A stretch of 64,000 bases of DNA from NCBI RefSeq assembly GCF_012396485.1, contig NZ_JAAXPO010000007.1, positions 24,556 to 88,555 on the forward strand, written 5' to 3'. The first letter of the stretch is position 1. Each line of letters starts with the position of its first letter. Positions 44,614-55,052 of this stretch are shown in pieces. The translations under genes were made by a program, and so were the position numbers. Origin of the DNA: Leuconostoc holzapfelii (lineage in GTDB: Bacteria > Bacillota > Bacilli > Lactobacillales > Lactobacillaceae). The notes under the pieces were generated by a model. That model was given only the letters and a program-made list of their open reading frames with translations, did no database searches and was not told where the DNA came from.

Positions 44614-45308
44614 TGGGCAAACCTCGAAGTGTAGCGTTCTAATTGGTGTTGTGCGAGTGACAGGGCAGTGGTCAAGACGGCATAAACAAAAGCGGCCAAT
44701 AAATACATCGTTAAAATTTTATAGTTTTCCGCGGCAATTTGTTGACTTAAATAAAACATTTCAACAATCGTGATGACGCTGGCCAAAGCCGTATCTTTCA
44801 ATAGCCCAATTAACGCGTTACTAAGCGGGGGAATGGAAATACGGGCAGCTTGTGGCAAAATGACGTTGGCATAGACTTGTCTGGGCCGCATGCCAAGTGA
44901 CTCTGCGGCTTCTACTTGGACATGGGGGACAGAGAGAATAGCTGCACGGACACTTTCAGAAGCGTAAGCGCCGGTGTTTAGCGAGAAGACGGTGATTGCC
45001 GAAACCCAAGCATTGGCAAAAAAATTGATATGTGCATTGGGTAAACCATAAAAAACAATGAATAATTGGACAATCATGGGTGTGGCACGAAACAGCCAGA
45101 CATAAAAGAACGCAATGCCCTTTAAACCGCCAAGCAAGACACGGCCAATGCGAGTATCTGGGCGTTTTGCCAGGCGAATCATGGCAGTGAGTACGGCAAA
45201 GACGAGTGCCAGGCTGAAAGATATCAGCGTGAGTGGGAGCGTATAAGTTAAGGCAGCTTGAAAGAGTTGCGGGAGATACTGGGCTGCGAGGTGAAAGAAA
45301 TCAGTCAT
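44610..45308 (-). CDS. amino acid ABC transporter permease (cystine type)
   Basis: 232 residues, His/Glu/Gln/Arg permease family. About five transmembrane helices, with the EAA loop EAAESLGMRPRQVYANVILPQA and FYVWLFRATPMIVQLFIVFYG. It forms a homodimeric channel with the adjacent ATPase. SD AAGGA. It lies 55 nt after the binding-protein gene. Confidence 0.93.
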   Translation of the reverse strand: MTDFFHLAAQYLPQLFQAALTYTLPLTLISFSLALVFAVLTAMIRLAKRPDTRIGRVLLGGLKGIAFFYVWLFRATPMIVQLFIVFYGLPNAHINFFANAWVSAITVFSLNTGAYASESVRAAILSVPHVQVEAAESLGMRPRQVYANVILPQAARISIPPLSNALIGLLKDTALASVITIVEMFYLSQQIAAENYKILTMYLLAAFVYAVLTTALSLAQHQLERYTSRFAQ

Positions 45309-45363
45309 ATTTAAACATTCCTTTTATCAATGATGAGGCCAAAACATCGCTTGGGTTAGCGGG

Positions 45364-46155
45364 TTATGGTTGCGTTAAATCGGTATTGAAATATTTCAAT
45401 GATAACTTTTTGAGGGTGCCATCGGCTTTGAGCTGTGCAATTGCCTTGTTGATTTCTTTTTGCAAAGTCGTATTTTTTTGATTGAGTAGTGGGGCTGCTG
45501 GTGTGGCAGGGCTTTCTTTGCTCACATCGACTGCTGTGGTCGCTGCTTTGGGATTAGCCTTCTTCCAAGTCGCATAGGCACCCAAATCGTTTAATGCCCC
45601 GTCCGCACGGCCAGTCGTGACCATATTCATCGCTTCAATCATGCCTGGGACGGCCACAATGTCAGCCCCCTTTTGTTTGGCAAGGTCACCAAAGTTAGAC
45701 GTTGTGGACTGTGCCATTTTCTTGCCCTTAAGATCTGCCAATGTGTTGAGTTGTGTTTCATCAGTACGCTTAATCAAAACAGTTTTAGCGTACAAATAAG
45801 GCGTTGAAAAGAGATAAGTTTTTTGGCGTTCGGGTGTGACACCAACATCATTAAAGACGACATCATAGCGCTTGGCACCCAGACCAGCAATTAATGAATC
45901 CCACTTCGTTTGCACATATTTTGGTTTTAGGGCTAATTTTTTAGCAATGGCGGTCGAGAGGTCAACTTCAAAACCTGTTAATTGGCCATTTTGACGATAA
46001 GAAAATGGGGCAAAGGTGCCTTCAAGGCCGATGGTGAGTGTTCCCGGTGTGATGGTGTGTGTCGTCTTTTTTTGTGCTGGTTGGTGGTAAGTGAGACCAA
46101 GGACCAAGCCAATTAAGACAATGAGACCGGTGACGATGATGATGATTTTTTTCAT
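45364..46155 (-). CDS. amino acid ABC transporter substrate-binding protein (cystine-like)
   Basis: 263 residues, SBP_bac_3 family. GTFAPFSYRQNGQLTGFEVD is the amino acid-binding start, followed by KWDSLIAGLGAKRYDVVFN, GKKMAQSTTSNFGDLAKQKG and KADGTLKKLSLKYFNTDL. The AQSxTSN and DGTLKKLS blocks resemble TcyA/FliY cystine receptors. The N-terminus is a hydrophobic helix (about 3-22) without a lipobox Cys, so it may be an uncleaved anchor. SD AGGAG. Translation follows a terminator-attenuator. Confidence 0.87.
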   Translation of the reverse strand: MKKIIIIVTGLIVLIGLVLGLTYHQPAQKKTTHTITPGTLTIGLEGTFAPFSYRQNGQLTGFEVDLSTAIAKKLALKPKYVQTKWDSLIAGLGAKRYDVVFNDVGVTPERQKTYLFSTPYLYAKTVLIKRTDETQLNTLADLKGKKMAQSTTSNFGDLAKQKGADIVAVPGMIEAMNMVTTGRADGALNDLGAYATWKKANPKAATTAVDVSKESPATPAAPLLNQKNTTLQKEINKAIAQLKADGTLKKLSLKYFNTDLTQP

Positions 46156-46175
46156 TTTGCTTCTCCTGTAGGCAA

Positions 46176-46213
46176 ATAAAAAGCGCCAACTAGTTCAATT
46201 CCTAGTTGGCGCT
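46176..46213 (-). terminator. attenuator terminator before the cystine transporter operon
   Basis: On the minus strand AGCGCCAACTAG/CTAGTTGGCGCT with an 8-nt loop, then T-rich tract, lies between the leader peptide and the first structural gene. GGCGC inside the leader frame could pair with the GCGCC of its left arm as an antiterminator. Confidence 0.82.
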
Positions 46214-46262
46214 GCGTTAGTCCGTATGATAGTTTGATCAGATGTATGTCAAAATACCGGTC

Positions 46263-46316
46263 CTAAACAAGGCGCCGGCGTGAGCAATATGCAACTGCTG
46301 TCATTAATTTAAACAT
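46263..46316 (-). CDS. leader peptide with Cys-Ser-Arg-Arg-Arg motif (17 aa)
   Basis: MFKLMTAVAYCSRRRLV, preceded by GGAGG five bases upstream and a consensus promoter. The YCSRRR segment resembles the cysteine-and-arginine leader peptides of cysteine-responsive attenuation. It is followed by a rho-independent terminator before the transporter genes. Which amino acid stalls the ribosome (Cys codon TGC, or Arg run CGC CGG CGC) is inference. Confidence 0.72.
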   Translation of the reverse strand: MFKLMTAVAYCSRRRLV

Positions 46317-46337
46317 GTCATCCTCCAAAACTACTTC

Positions 46338-46366
46338 ATTCTAGCGATGATTGATTTGTTTGTCAA
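46338..46366 (-). promoter_or_regulatory. promoter of the cystine transporter operon
   Basis: Minus strand TTGACA (46366-46361), 17-nt spacer, TAGAAT (46343-46338). Confidence 0.88.
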
Positions 46367-46371
46367 TGGTT

Positions 46372-47028
46372 TTACTTGTCAAGCACCCATTCTGCTTCAA
46401 ACTGCGCTAAGAAATCCAACATGAATTGATGGCGGCTCTGAGCGATTTGCCGCGCTGTATCAGTATTCAGGTGGGCCTTAATCAACAAGAGTTTTTCATA
46501 GAAATGGTTAATGGTGGTGCTGTTAGCTTGACGATAGTCGGCCTTTGACTGCTGTGTCTGCGGTGCAATCTTGGGATCATAAAGCACACGGTGTTTCACA
46601 GCACCATAAGTGATTGTTCGCGCAATGGCGATGGCGCCCACGGCTTCCAACCGGTCCGCATCTTGAACAATTTGGCCATTGATGTCAAGTGCCTCAGCAT
46701 CACCATCAAGCGTTTTGGACCAAGACATGTTATCAATAATTTGAAAAATTTGGGCTACAATCGTTGGCGAAACCGCAATGTCGATTAAAAAGGTATGCAA
46801 GGCCAACTTGGCTTCGGCTACTGCTTTTGGCGTGTCAAATAATTTATCATCGTAGACATCATGCAACAAAGCAGTCGCTTGAACAATGAAGGGATCAGCC
46901 GTTGGTTCATTGACCAAAATCTTGTTAGCAAGTGCCAAAACGCGCGTGACGTGATCAATACTATGGCCAGTGACATCAGTTGCTAAAGCTTGGTGCATAT
47001 ATTGCGTGATTGCAGTAAGTTGTGACAT
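46372..47028 (-). CDS. HD-domain phosphohydrolase (YpgQ/YedJ-like)
   Basis: 218 residues. HSIDHVTRVLALANKI (metal His plus His-x-x-x-Asp), ALLHDVYDDKLF (HD doublet) and VQDADRLEAVGAIAIARTI fit the HD metal-dependent phosphohydrolase group that includes small nucleotidases. SD AAAGGAG. It lies next to, but just upstream of, the cystine transporter promoter and could be its own unit. Substrate unknown. Confidence 0.9.
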   Translation of the reverse strand: MSQLTAITQYMHQALATDVTGHSIDHVTRVLALANKILVNEPTADPFIVQATALLHDVYDDKLFDTPKAVAEAKLALHTFLIDIAVSPTIVAQIFQIIDNMSWSKTLDGDAEALDINGQIVQDADRLEAVGAIAIARTITYGAVKHRVLYDPKIAPQTQQSKADYRQANSTTINHFYEKLLLIKAHLNTDTARQIAQSRHQFMLDFLAQFEAEWVLDK

Positions 47029-47150
47029 GGTGGGCTCCTTTAAAAGATAGTCATTGCTTTCACTTTAGCATGTTGCCTGTTTTTTTAAAAGCACGCCCCT
47101 GGCTGCCTGTGAAAAAACTATGAAATTAGGCTGAAATTCGTTATAATTAG

Positions 47151-49337
<2,187 letters not shown>

Positions 49338-49424
49338 TGTGTTTGAAAACAGCGTGAATGCCATCAGCGATGCTGGTGCGGTACGCAATGTGTCAAGCGC
49401 TCACATTAATGTATAATCATTCAC

Positions 49425-49461
49425 AACACGACCCATTTCATGAATTGGGTCGTGTTTTTTT
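49425..49461 (+). terminator. terminator of metG
   Basis: Stem AACACGACCCA/TGGGTCGTGTT then seven T. Confidence 0.88.
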
Positions 49462-49518
49462 AATTATCAGGGTCATCATCAATGAGATTTTTATGGGTTG
49501 TTACTATTGTGATATTAT

Positions 49519-49546
49519 GAGCGAATATAAGTGCTTGTGTTCGCTC
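49519..49546 (+). promoter_or_regulatory. inverted repeat upstream of gapA promoter
   Basis: GAGCGAA (49519-49525) and TTCGCTC (49540-49546) form a dyad with 14-nt centre, ending 15 nt before the -10 region. It may be an operator for a glycolytic regulator or just a stem; no regulator gene is adjacent. Confidence 0.4.
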
Positions 49547-49560
49547 GTGCGCTAACTTTG

Positions 49561-49569
49561 TGCTATAAT
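49561..49569 (+). promoter_or_regulatory. extended -10 promoter of gapA
   Basis: TGCTATAAT (TG-n-TATAAT) 45 nt upstream of gapA; no strong -35 is needed for this type. Confidence 0.7.
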
Positions 49570-49613
49570 ATTGGTGTTGACATAAGTCAAAAATTTTTGG
49601 AGGATCTAAACAC

Positions 49614-50633
49614 ATGACTGTTAAGATTGGTATTAACGGATTTGGACGTATTGGCCGCTTGGCTTTCCGTCGTATTCTTGAATTGTCAGACACAGCTTCA
49701 GATATCGAAGTTGTTGCAATTAACGATTTGACTTCACCAGAAATGTTGGCATACTTGTTGAAGTATGACTCAATTCACGGTGTGTTGAAGGCCGAAGTTT
49801 CATCAGATGAAACAGGTATTATCGTTAACGGTAAGCACTACACAGTTTACGCAGAACGCAACGCAGCTGACTTGAAGTGGGTTGAAAACGATGGTGTTGA
49901 ATATGTATTGGAAGCTACTGGTTTCTATACTTCAGCCGAAAAGTCACAAGCTCACTTGGATGCCGGTGCCAAGAAAGTTTTGATTTCAGCACCAGCTGGT
50001 AAGGTTCCTACAGTTGTTTACGGTGTTAACCAAGACATCTTGAAGGCAGAAGACACAATCGTTTCTGCTGGATCATGCACAACGCAATCATTGGCCCCAA
50101 TGGCAAATGCTTTGTCAAAGGAATTCGGTGTTAAGACTGGTTTGATGTTGACAGTCCACGCTTACACAGCTTCACAAAGCTTGCAAGATGGTCCTAAGAG
50201 CTCAAACTTTGCAAAGCGTCAAGCTAACCGCGATGCTGCATCAAACTCATTGCCACACTCATCTGGTGCTGCCAAGGCTATCGGCCTTGTTGTGCCTGAA
50301 TTGGATGGTAAGTTGACTGGTTCAGCTATTCGTGTCCCTGTTCCTGCTGGCTCAATTACTGAATTGTCAGTTATCTTGGACAAGGAAGTGACTGTTGATG
50401 AAGTGAACGCAGCAATGAAGAAGTACGAATCAGACTCATTTGGTTACAACGGTGACGGTTTGGTTTCAACTGATATCGTTGGCGACACACACGGTACTGT
50501 CTTTGATCCAACACAAACTGAAATCGTTTCAGGTGACGATGCACAACTTGTTAAGGTTGCTGCATGGTACGACAACGAATACGGTTTCACTTCAAACATG
50601 ATCCGCACATTGTTGCACTTCGCTACTTTGTAA
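49614..50633 (+). CDS. gapA: glyceraldehyde-3-phosphate dehydrogenase
   Basis: 339 residues. [17 protein letters not shown] (NAD), the active-site block [13 protein letters not shown] with catalytic Cys (usually SCTTNCLAP), and [16 protein letters not shown]. Glycolytic/phosphoketolase-pathway enzyme using NAD. Codon use is the most biased of the window (ttg, gtt, ggt, aag, tca nearly exclusive), in line with very high expression. SD GGAGG is ideal. The TTQS variant is shared by Leuconostoc-type relatives. Confidence 0.97.
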   Translation: MTVKIGINGFGRIGRLAFRRILELSDTASDIEVVAINDLTSPEMLAYLLKYDSIHGVLKAEVSSDETGIIVNGKHYTVYAERNAADLKWVENDGVEYVLEATGFYTSAEKSQAHLDAGAKKVLISAPAGKVPTVVYGVNQDILKAEDTIVSAGSCTTQSLAPMANALSKEFGVKTGLMLTVHAYTASQSLQDGPKSSNFAKRQANRDAASNSLPHSSGAAKAIGLVVPELDGKLTGSAIRVPVPAGSITELSVILDKEVTVDEVNAAMKKYESDSFGYNGDGLVSTDIVGDTHGTVFDPTQTEIVSGDDAQLVKVAAWYDNEYGFTSNMIRTLLHFATL

Positions 50634-50689
50634 AATAATAATGCAATGAAAAAATCTGCGTTGGGCGCGCATAACGCCAGGCGATTTTT

Positions 50690-50713
50690 AAAACCTGCTT
50701 CGGCAGGTTTTTT
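50690..50713 (+). terminator. terminator of gapA
   Basis: Stem AAAACCTGC/GCAGGTTTT with a UUCG tetraloop and T-run; very stable. Confidence 0.9.
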
Positions 50714-50782
50714 GCGTTCTAGCGGTCTTTTTCGCCTAATTTATGCTATACTTTATTCAGTCATTTGAAAGAAGGTTCGCGT

Positions 50783-51592
50783 GTGAGAGTTGCATTTTCA
50801 TCAGATAATCATTTTGATTTAAATAAAATCGATGTGCAACGGGCTTTGCATGTGCAAGCGTTACATTTATTGAACCAAAATGTGGCTATTTACGTCATAG
50901 CAGGTGACTTATTCAATGATTTTGAAAAATCATTGACTTTTGCTCGTGACATGCAAGCGATTTTGGGTGATAAAGTGGTGATTCGTTTTTTAGCCGGGAA
51001 TCACGATATGGGCTACGGTGTCACATATGAAGAGCTTGAAAGTGACTTGGATCCGTTATATTTTCACAATAAATTCATTGATTTAACGCCAGAAGTGCGC
51101 TTAATTGGAAACAACGGGTGGTATAATTATGATTTTGTCGGCGATGATTATACACCAGAACAGATTTTACAATTTAAGAATGGCTTTTGGTATGATCGCC
51201 GTATTCAACAACCAGTATCTGATCAAGAACGATTTGACCGAAATATGGCACAATTAAAGGCACAACTTGATCTCGCTGGACGCAAGCAAACGGTGGTGGT
51301 ATCGCACTTTGTCCCACGTGCGGATTACATCAAGCGGTTCCCATATGGTAATACGCGGTTAGATATGGCCAATGCTTTGCTGGGAAGTCAGGCAGTTGGG
51401 CAGGTACTCGACACGTCTTACACCATCAATACGATTACTGGCCATTTGCATGTTCATCCGGCGCCGCTTAAAGTCGGGAACAATACCTATTACAACGCTG
51501 CCGTGGGTTATAACACAGCGCGTGTTCATGAATGGGCGAGTGATGATTTCATCACGGAATGGCAAAATCGCTTAGTGATATTAGATTATTAG
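50783..51592 (+). CDS. metallophosphoesterase
   Basis: 269 residues from GTG 50783 (VRVAFSSDNHFDLN) with GAAGG upstream. Metal-binding motifs DNHFD, GDLFNDF, LAGNHDM, VVVSHF and TITGHLHVHP are in calcineurin-like phosphoesterase order. The substrate is unknown; related Lactobacillales proteins are annotated only as phosphohydrolases. Single gene between gapA and the fab cluster, with its own terminator. Confidence 0.92.
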   Translation: MRVAFSSDNHFDLNKIDVQRALHVQALHLLNQNVAIYVIAGDLFNDFEKSLTFARDMQAILGDKVVIRFLAGNHDMGYGVTYEELESDLDPLYFHNKFIDLTPEVRLIGNNGWYNYDFVGDDYTPEQILQFKNGFWYDRRIQQPVSDQERFDRNMAQLKAQLDLAGRKQTVVVSHFVPRADYIKRFPYGNTRLDMANALLGSQAVGQVLDTSYTINTITGHLHVHPAPLKVGNNTYYNAAVGYNTARVHEWASDDFITEWQNRLVILDY

Positions 51593-51617
51593 ACACGAAT
51601 AGCGTGTCTTTTTTTGT
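51591..51617 (+). terminator. terminator of the metallophosphoesterase gene
   Basis: Stem AGACACG/CGTGTCT then T-run. Confidence 0.8.
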
Positions 51618-51628
51618 GTTTGAAAATT

Positions 51629-51690
51629 AGTTTGACTATCGAAATAAATCGTGAGATAATTTCAATATTAGATATTTCGATAGTCGAAGT
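51629..51690 (+). promoter_or_regulatory. FabT operators and promoter of the fab/acc operon
   Basis: Two mirrored sites, TTTGACTATCGAAAT (51631-51645) and ATTTCGATAGTCGAA (51674-51688), match the FabT-type palindrome TTTGAnnATCAAA. The first overlaps the -35 TTGACT (51632-51637), followed by a 17-nt spacer and GATAAT (51655-51660). FabT bound to acyl-ACP would shut the whole cluster. Confidence 0.85.
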
Positions 51691-51697
51691 ATTAGAC

Positions 51698-51791
51698 GAA
51701 AGGAAAAGCGCTTGCGCCAGTTCAAGAGGTGATACCTCAACGAGCACGTGGGGAGTCACGTCAGTCACTGACTAAAGCGTACTTAAAACTT
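51698..51791 (+). promoter_or_regulatory. SD-branched structure-start leader of the first fabZ
   Basis: SD GAAAGGA (51698-51704) is 87 nt from ATG 51792. The gap folds as an outer stem GCGCTT/AAGCGT (51708-51713/51775-51780) with three inner hairpins: GAGGT/ACCTC, ACGTG/CACGT and AGTC/GACT. Removing it leaves 14 nt. No other ribosome site is near the start. Confidence 0.65.
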
Positions 51792-52238
51792 ATGCCAGTT
51801 CTTACAACCACAGAAATTATGGCCCTCATTCCTAATCGTTATCCAATTCTTTACATGGATTACGTGGAAGAAATGGTGCCTGATGAATCGATTGTTGCCG
51901 TTAAAAACGTGACGATCAATGAACAGTTTTTCCAAGGGCATTTTCCAGGTAACCCCGTAATGCCTGGTGTGTTGATTATTGAATCGCTTGCACAAGCTGC
52001 TTCAATCTTAATCTTGTCATCACCACAATTTAAGGGAAAGACAGCCTACATGACTGGTATTGATGATGCCAAGTTCAAAAAAATGGTTGTCCCAGGCGAT
52101 GTTTTGAAGTTACATGTAACATTTGGTAAGCTACGCGCTAACATGGGGAGCGTACTGGTTGAAGCCAAAGTTGATGGGAAGACAGCAACCTCTGCCGAAT
52201 TGATGTTTGTTGTTTCGCCAGATGAAAAAGATGAATGA
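51792..52238 (+). CDS. fabZ: 3-hydroxyacyl-ACP dehydratase FabZ (possible FabN-like isomerase)
   Basis: 148 residues, starting MPVLTTTEIMALIPNRYPIL. Hot-dog fold with catalytic His in QGHFPGNPVMPGVLIIESLAQ (His, then Glu). It dehydrates 3-hydroxyacyl-ACP. Two FabZ copies flank this cluster; in Enterococcus and Lactobacillus one of such a pair (FabN type) also isomerises trans-2 to cis-3 decenoyl-ACP to make unsaturated fatty acids. Which copy does so here cannot be decided. First gene of the operon, upstream of fabT. Confidence 0.92.
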   Translation: MPVLTTTEIMALIPNRYPILYMDYVEEMVPDESIVAVKNVTINEQFFQGHFPGNPVMPGVLIIESLAQAASILILSSPQFKGKTAYMTGIDDAKFKKMVVPGDVLKLHVTFGKLRANMGSVLVEAKVDGKTATSAELMFVVSPDEKDE

Positions 52239-52689
52239 AGCCATAACATTAGAATTTGAAGAATTAAATAGTGAACTCGTCGATGTGTTTAATAATGTGA
52301 TGTGGATTGAAGAAGCCGCGTTAAAGCAAAGTGATTTTTCGGATATTACGTTAAAAGATATGCATACAATCGATGCGATATCTATGTATTCTGAAAAAAG
52401 TGCGTCACAAGTTGCAAAGATGATCCATTTAACACCAAGTGCGATGACAACTGCCATTGATAAGTTGGTTGATAAAGGTTATGTCGAACGGCGACGATCG
52501 AATACGGATCGCCGTGTGGTTCGTCTGGGACTAACACATAAAGGCCGTGTTGTTTATCGTGCACACCAAGGTTTTCATCGTGACTTAGCACATAATTTGC
52601 TAAAGGATATGCAACCAACAGAAATTGCCGCGGTTAAACGCGCGATTCATAATCTGGTTTGTTATCTGGCCAACGTTATTAAGCAGTAA
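52231..52689 (+). CDS. fabT: MarR-family fatty acid repressor FabT
   Basis: 152 residues from ATG 52231, overlapping fabZ by 8 nt (ATG 52222 in frame is possible). MNEAITLEFEELNSELVDVF, helix-turn-helix SASQVAKMIHLTPSAMTTAI and wing YVERRRSNTDRRVV. It represses fab genes, with acyl-ACP as co-repressor in streptococci. Its operators are at 51631-51688, so it autoregulates. Confidence 0.92.
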   Translation: MNEAITLEFEELNSELVDVFNNVMWIEEAALKQSDFSDITLKDMHTIDAISMYSEKSASQVAKMIHLTPSAMTTAIDKLVDKGYVERRRSNTDRRVVRLGLTHKGRVVYRAHQGFHRDLAHNLLKDMQPTEIAAVKRAIHNLVCYLANVIKQ

Positions 52690-52700
52690 GAAGGGGAGCT

Positions 52701-53672
52701 ATGGAACACTTAAAGATCGTGGCCTCGGCGCGTCAAGTGCCTAGCCGCCTGGTGACCAATGACGAATTAAGTACTATGATGGACACCAATGATGATTGGA
52801 TTTATACACGGACAGGGATTCGTCAACGTCAGGTGGTCACCACAGAAAATACGAGCGACTTATCCATTCAAGTCGCGCAACAATTATTAGCAAAGGCCCA
52901 AGTATCGGCCGAAAGCCTAGACTTTATTGTCGTTAGTACCATGTCACCAGACAGTTTATCACCAAGTACAGCGGCGATTGTCCAAGGCGCCATTGGCGCA
53001 ACACAGGCTTTTGCCTTTGATTTGAGTGCAGCATGTTCTGGCTTAGTTTATGGGCTGAGCGTGGCCTCAAGCCTGTTAGCAACGCGTTATCGCCGCGGTT
53101 TGGTGATTGGTGCGGAAGTCTTGTCAAAGTTGGTTGATTGGCAAGATCGGACCACAGCCGTTTTGTTTGGTGATGGGGCCGCCGGCGTGTTGGTCGAAAC
53201 AACCACAGCAGATATTGGCTTACTGAGTGAAGAGTTACGAACTTTCGGTGACAAGGGCGATAATTTAGTTGCTGGCCGTTTTGGCAATGCTAACCCATTT
53301 TCGGGTGAAATCACGCCAGCTGACCCGTATTTCCACCAAAATGGTCGTGAAGTATATAGCTTTGCTACGCGTGAAGTGCCGGCTGCGCTAGAAGCTGCAT
53401 TGGCAAAAGCACAACTCTCAGCTGATGATGTGGATTATTATTTATTGCACCAAGCTAATGCGCGTATTGTGTCAACGATTGCCAAGCGTTTTGGCCAGCC
53501 TGCCGAAAAATTCCCCACTAATATGGCCAGCAATGGCAATACGAGTGCCGCAAGTATTGGCATTCTCTTGGATGAACTAGTTGAATCTGGCCAAGTCCAT
53601 GCAGGACAAACGATTGCGTTAGCTGGCTTTGGTGGTGGGCTAACGGTTGGCGCACAAATTTGGAAAATTTAA
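52701..53672 (+). CDS. fabH: 3-oxoacyl-ACP synthase III
   Basis: 323 residues. Catalytic Cys112 in DLSAACSGLVYGLS, His in LLHQANARIVST (about 246) and Asn in NMASNGNTSAAS complete the triad. It condenses acetyl-CoA with malonyl-ACP to start fatty acid synthesis. SD GGGGAG. It precedes acpP. Confidence 0.96.
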   Translation: MEHLKIVASARQVPSRLVTNDELSTMMDTNDDWIYTRTGIRQRQVVTTENTSDLSIQVAQQLLAKAQVSAESLDFIVVSTMSPDSLSPSTAAIVQGAIGATQAFAFDLSAACSGLVYGLSVASSLLATRYRRGLVIGAEVLSKLVDWQDRTTAVLFGDGAAGVLVETTTADIGLLSEELRTFGDKGDNLVAGRFGNANPFSGEITPADPYFHQNGREVYSFATREVPAALEAALAKAQLSADDVDYYLLHQANARIVSTIAKRFGQPAEKFPTNMASNGNTSAASIGILLDELVESGQVHAGQTIALAGFGGGLTVGAQIWKI

Positions 53673-53678
53673 ACGTAT

Positions 53679-53698
53679 CGGTGTAGTCGGCTGCACCG
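53679..53698 (+). promoter_or_regulatory. stem-loop between fabH and acpP
   Basis: CGGTG/CACCG with inner AG/CT. It has no T-run directly after it, so it could stabilise or process the mRNA upstream of highly expressed acpP. Confidence 0.4.
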
Positions 53699-53744
53699 TA
53701 AAAATCTAACGAAAATACTGAAAAAATATTAGGAGACGAACATT

Positions 53745-53984
53745 ATGACAGATGCAGAAATTTTTGACAAGGTTAAGGAAATCTTGGTTGACCAATTTGA
53801 CTTGGAAGAAGACGAAGTGACTTTGACAACTGACTTGACTAACGATATCGATGCCGATTCATTGGACTTGTTTGAAGTTTTGAACCGTGTTGAAGATGAC
53901 TTTGACATCAAGTTGGCCGTTGCTGAAGACATCAAGACAACGCAAGACTTGGTTGACAAGGTTAAGGAACAATTGGCAGCTTAA
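53745..53984 (+). CDS. acpP: acyl carrier protein
   Basis: 79 residues, very acidic. Phosphopantetheine Ser39 in DIDADSLDLFEVL. Carries growing acyl chains. Codon use is strongly biased (ttg, aag, gac), indicating high expression. SD AGGAG is well placed. Confidence 0.96.
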   Translation: MTDAEIFDKVKEILVDQFDLEEDEVTLTTDLTNDIDADSLDLFEVLNRVEDDFDIKLAVAEDIKTTQDLVDKVKEQLAA

Positions 53985-53992
53985 TGTTACAG

Positions 53993-54014
53993 GTGATCAT
54001 GCTTGAATGATCAC
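53993..54014 (+). promoter_or_regulatory. stem-loop between acpP and fabK
   Basis: Perfect 8-bp stem GTGATCAT/ATGATCAC with loop GCTTGA, upstream of the fabK SD; no T-run. Confidence 0.45.
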
Positions 54015-54045
54015 GTACATAGTGTATTGATTAAAGGAAAATATA

Positions 54046-55011
54046 ATGGTAGTAAATGTAGAGAACCCGCTTTTTAAAAAATTAGGCATGAAGTATCCCA
54101 TCGTTGAAGGCGGGATGACTTGGGCCGGAACAGGTGCTTTGGCTGCAGCAATTTCAGAAGCTGGTGGTTTAGGCTTTATTGGTACAGGTTATTGGCACGG
54201 TGAAGATGTGCGAAAAGAAATCAAACGGGTCAAGGCGTTGACTGATAAGCCGTTTGGTGTCAATGTCATGCTTTTGAGTCGTCACATTCGAGAAGTCTTT
54301 GACGTGATTATTGAAGAAGGCGTAAAAGTGGTAGCTACTGGTGCAGGGGATCCATCACCTTTCTTGGATGAATTACATGCCGCAGGCATTATTGTGATGC
54401 CAGTGGTACCCTCTGTATCATTGGCCAAGATGATGGAAAAGAAGGGCGTTGATGCCGTGATTGCTGAAGGTATGGAGTCTGGTGGTCACATTGGCATGTT
54501 GACGACGATGACATTGGTACCGCAAGTGGTTGATGCGGTGGATATTCCAGTCATTGCCGCAGGTGGTATTGGTGATGGTCGTGGTGTCGCTGCGGCCTTC
54601 ATGCTAGGTGCTTCTGGCGCCCAAATGGGTACACGTTTCTTGACAGCCACTGAATCAGAAATTCACCCAAACTTCAAGTCAAAGATCATTAAGGCTAAGG
54701 ATATTGACACGATTGTGACTGGCCAACTGATGGGTAACCGGGCACGTGTTTTGAAGAACAAGATGGCTAAGAATTTTGTTAAAAATGAAGTCTTTGAAAT
54801 TCAAAAAGAAAAGCCAGACGCTGCAGCCATTGAAAAGTTGGAATCTGGTACATTGCGTCGCGCTGTTCAAGAAGGTGACAAAGAAGGCGGCGCCTTCATG
54901 GCAGGTCAAATTTCTGGTTTGATCAAAGATGAAAAACCAGCTGCACAAATTTTGTCAGATATTTGGGCACAAGCGACAGACTTGATGGGTATTGAAAATA
55001 CAACACTTTAA
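54046..55011 (+). CDS. fabK: enoyl-ACP reductase II (FMN)
   Basis: 321 residues. YPIVEGGMTWAGTGALAAAISEAGGLGFIGTG binds FMN, with the GGHIG motif in MESGGHIGMLTTM and IAAGGIGDGRGVAAAFMLGA at the phosphate site (2-nitropropane dioxygenase fold). It reduces enoyl-ACP with NAD(P)H and is insensitive to triclosan. AAAGGA upstream. Confidence 0.96.
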   Translation: MVVNVENPLFKKLGMKYPIVEGGMTWAGTGALAAAISEAGGLGFIGTGYWHGEDVRKEIKRVKALTDKPFGVNVMLLSRHIREVFDVIIEEGVKVVATGAGDPSPFLDELHAAGIIVMPVVPSVSLAKMMEKKGVDAVIAEGMESGGHIGMLTTMTLVPQVVDAVDIPVIAAGGIGDGRGVAAAFMLGASGAQMGTRFLTATESEIHPNFKSKIIKAKDIDTIVTGQLMGNRARVLKNKMAKNFVKNEVFEIQKEKPDAAAIEKLESGTLRRAVQEGDKEGGAFMAGQISGLIKDEKPAAQILSDIWAQATDLMGIENTTL

Positions 55012-55052
55012 TCCTGCACAGGGTTAATCGTAAATTGTACATGGGGACTAAC

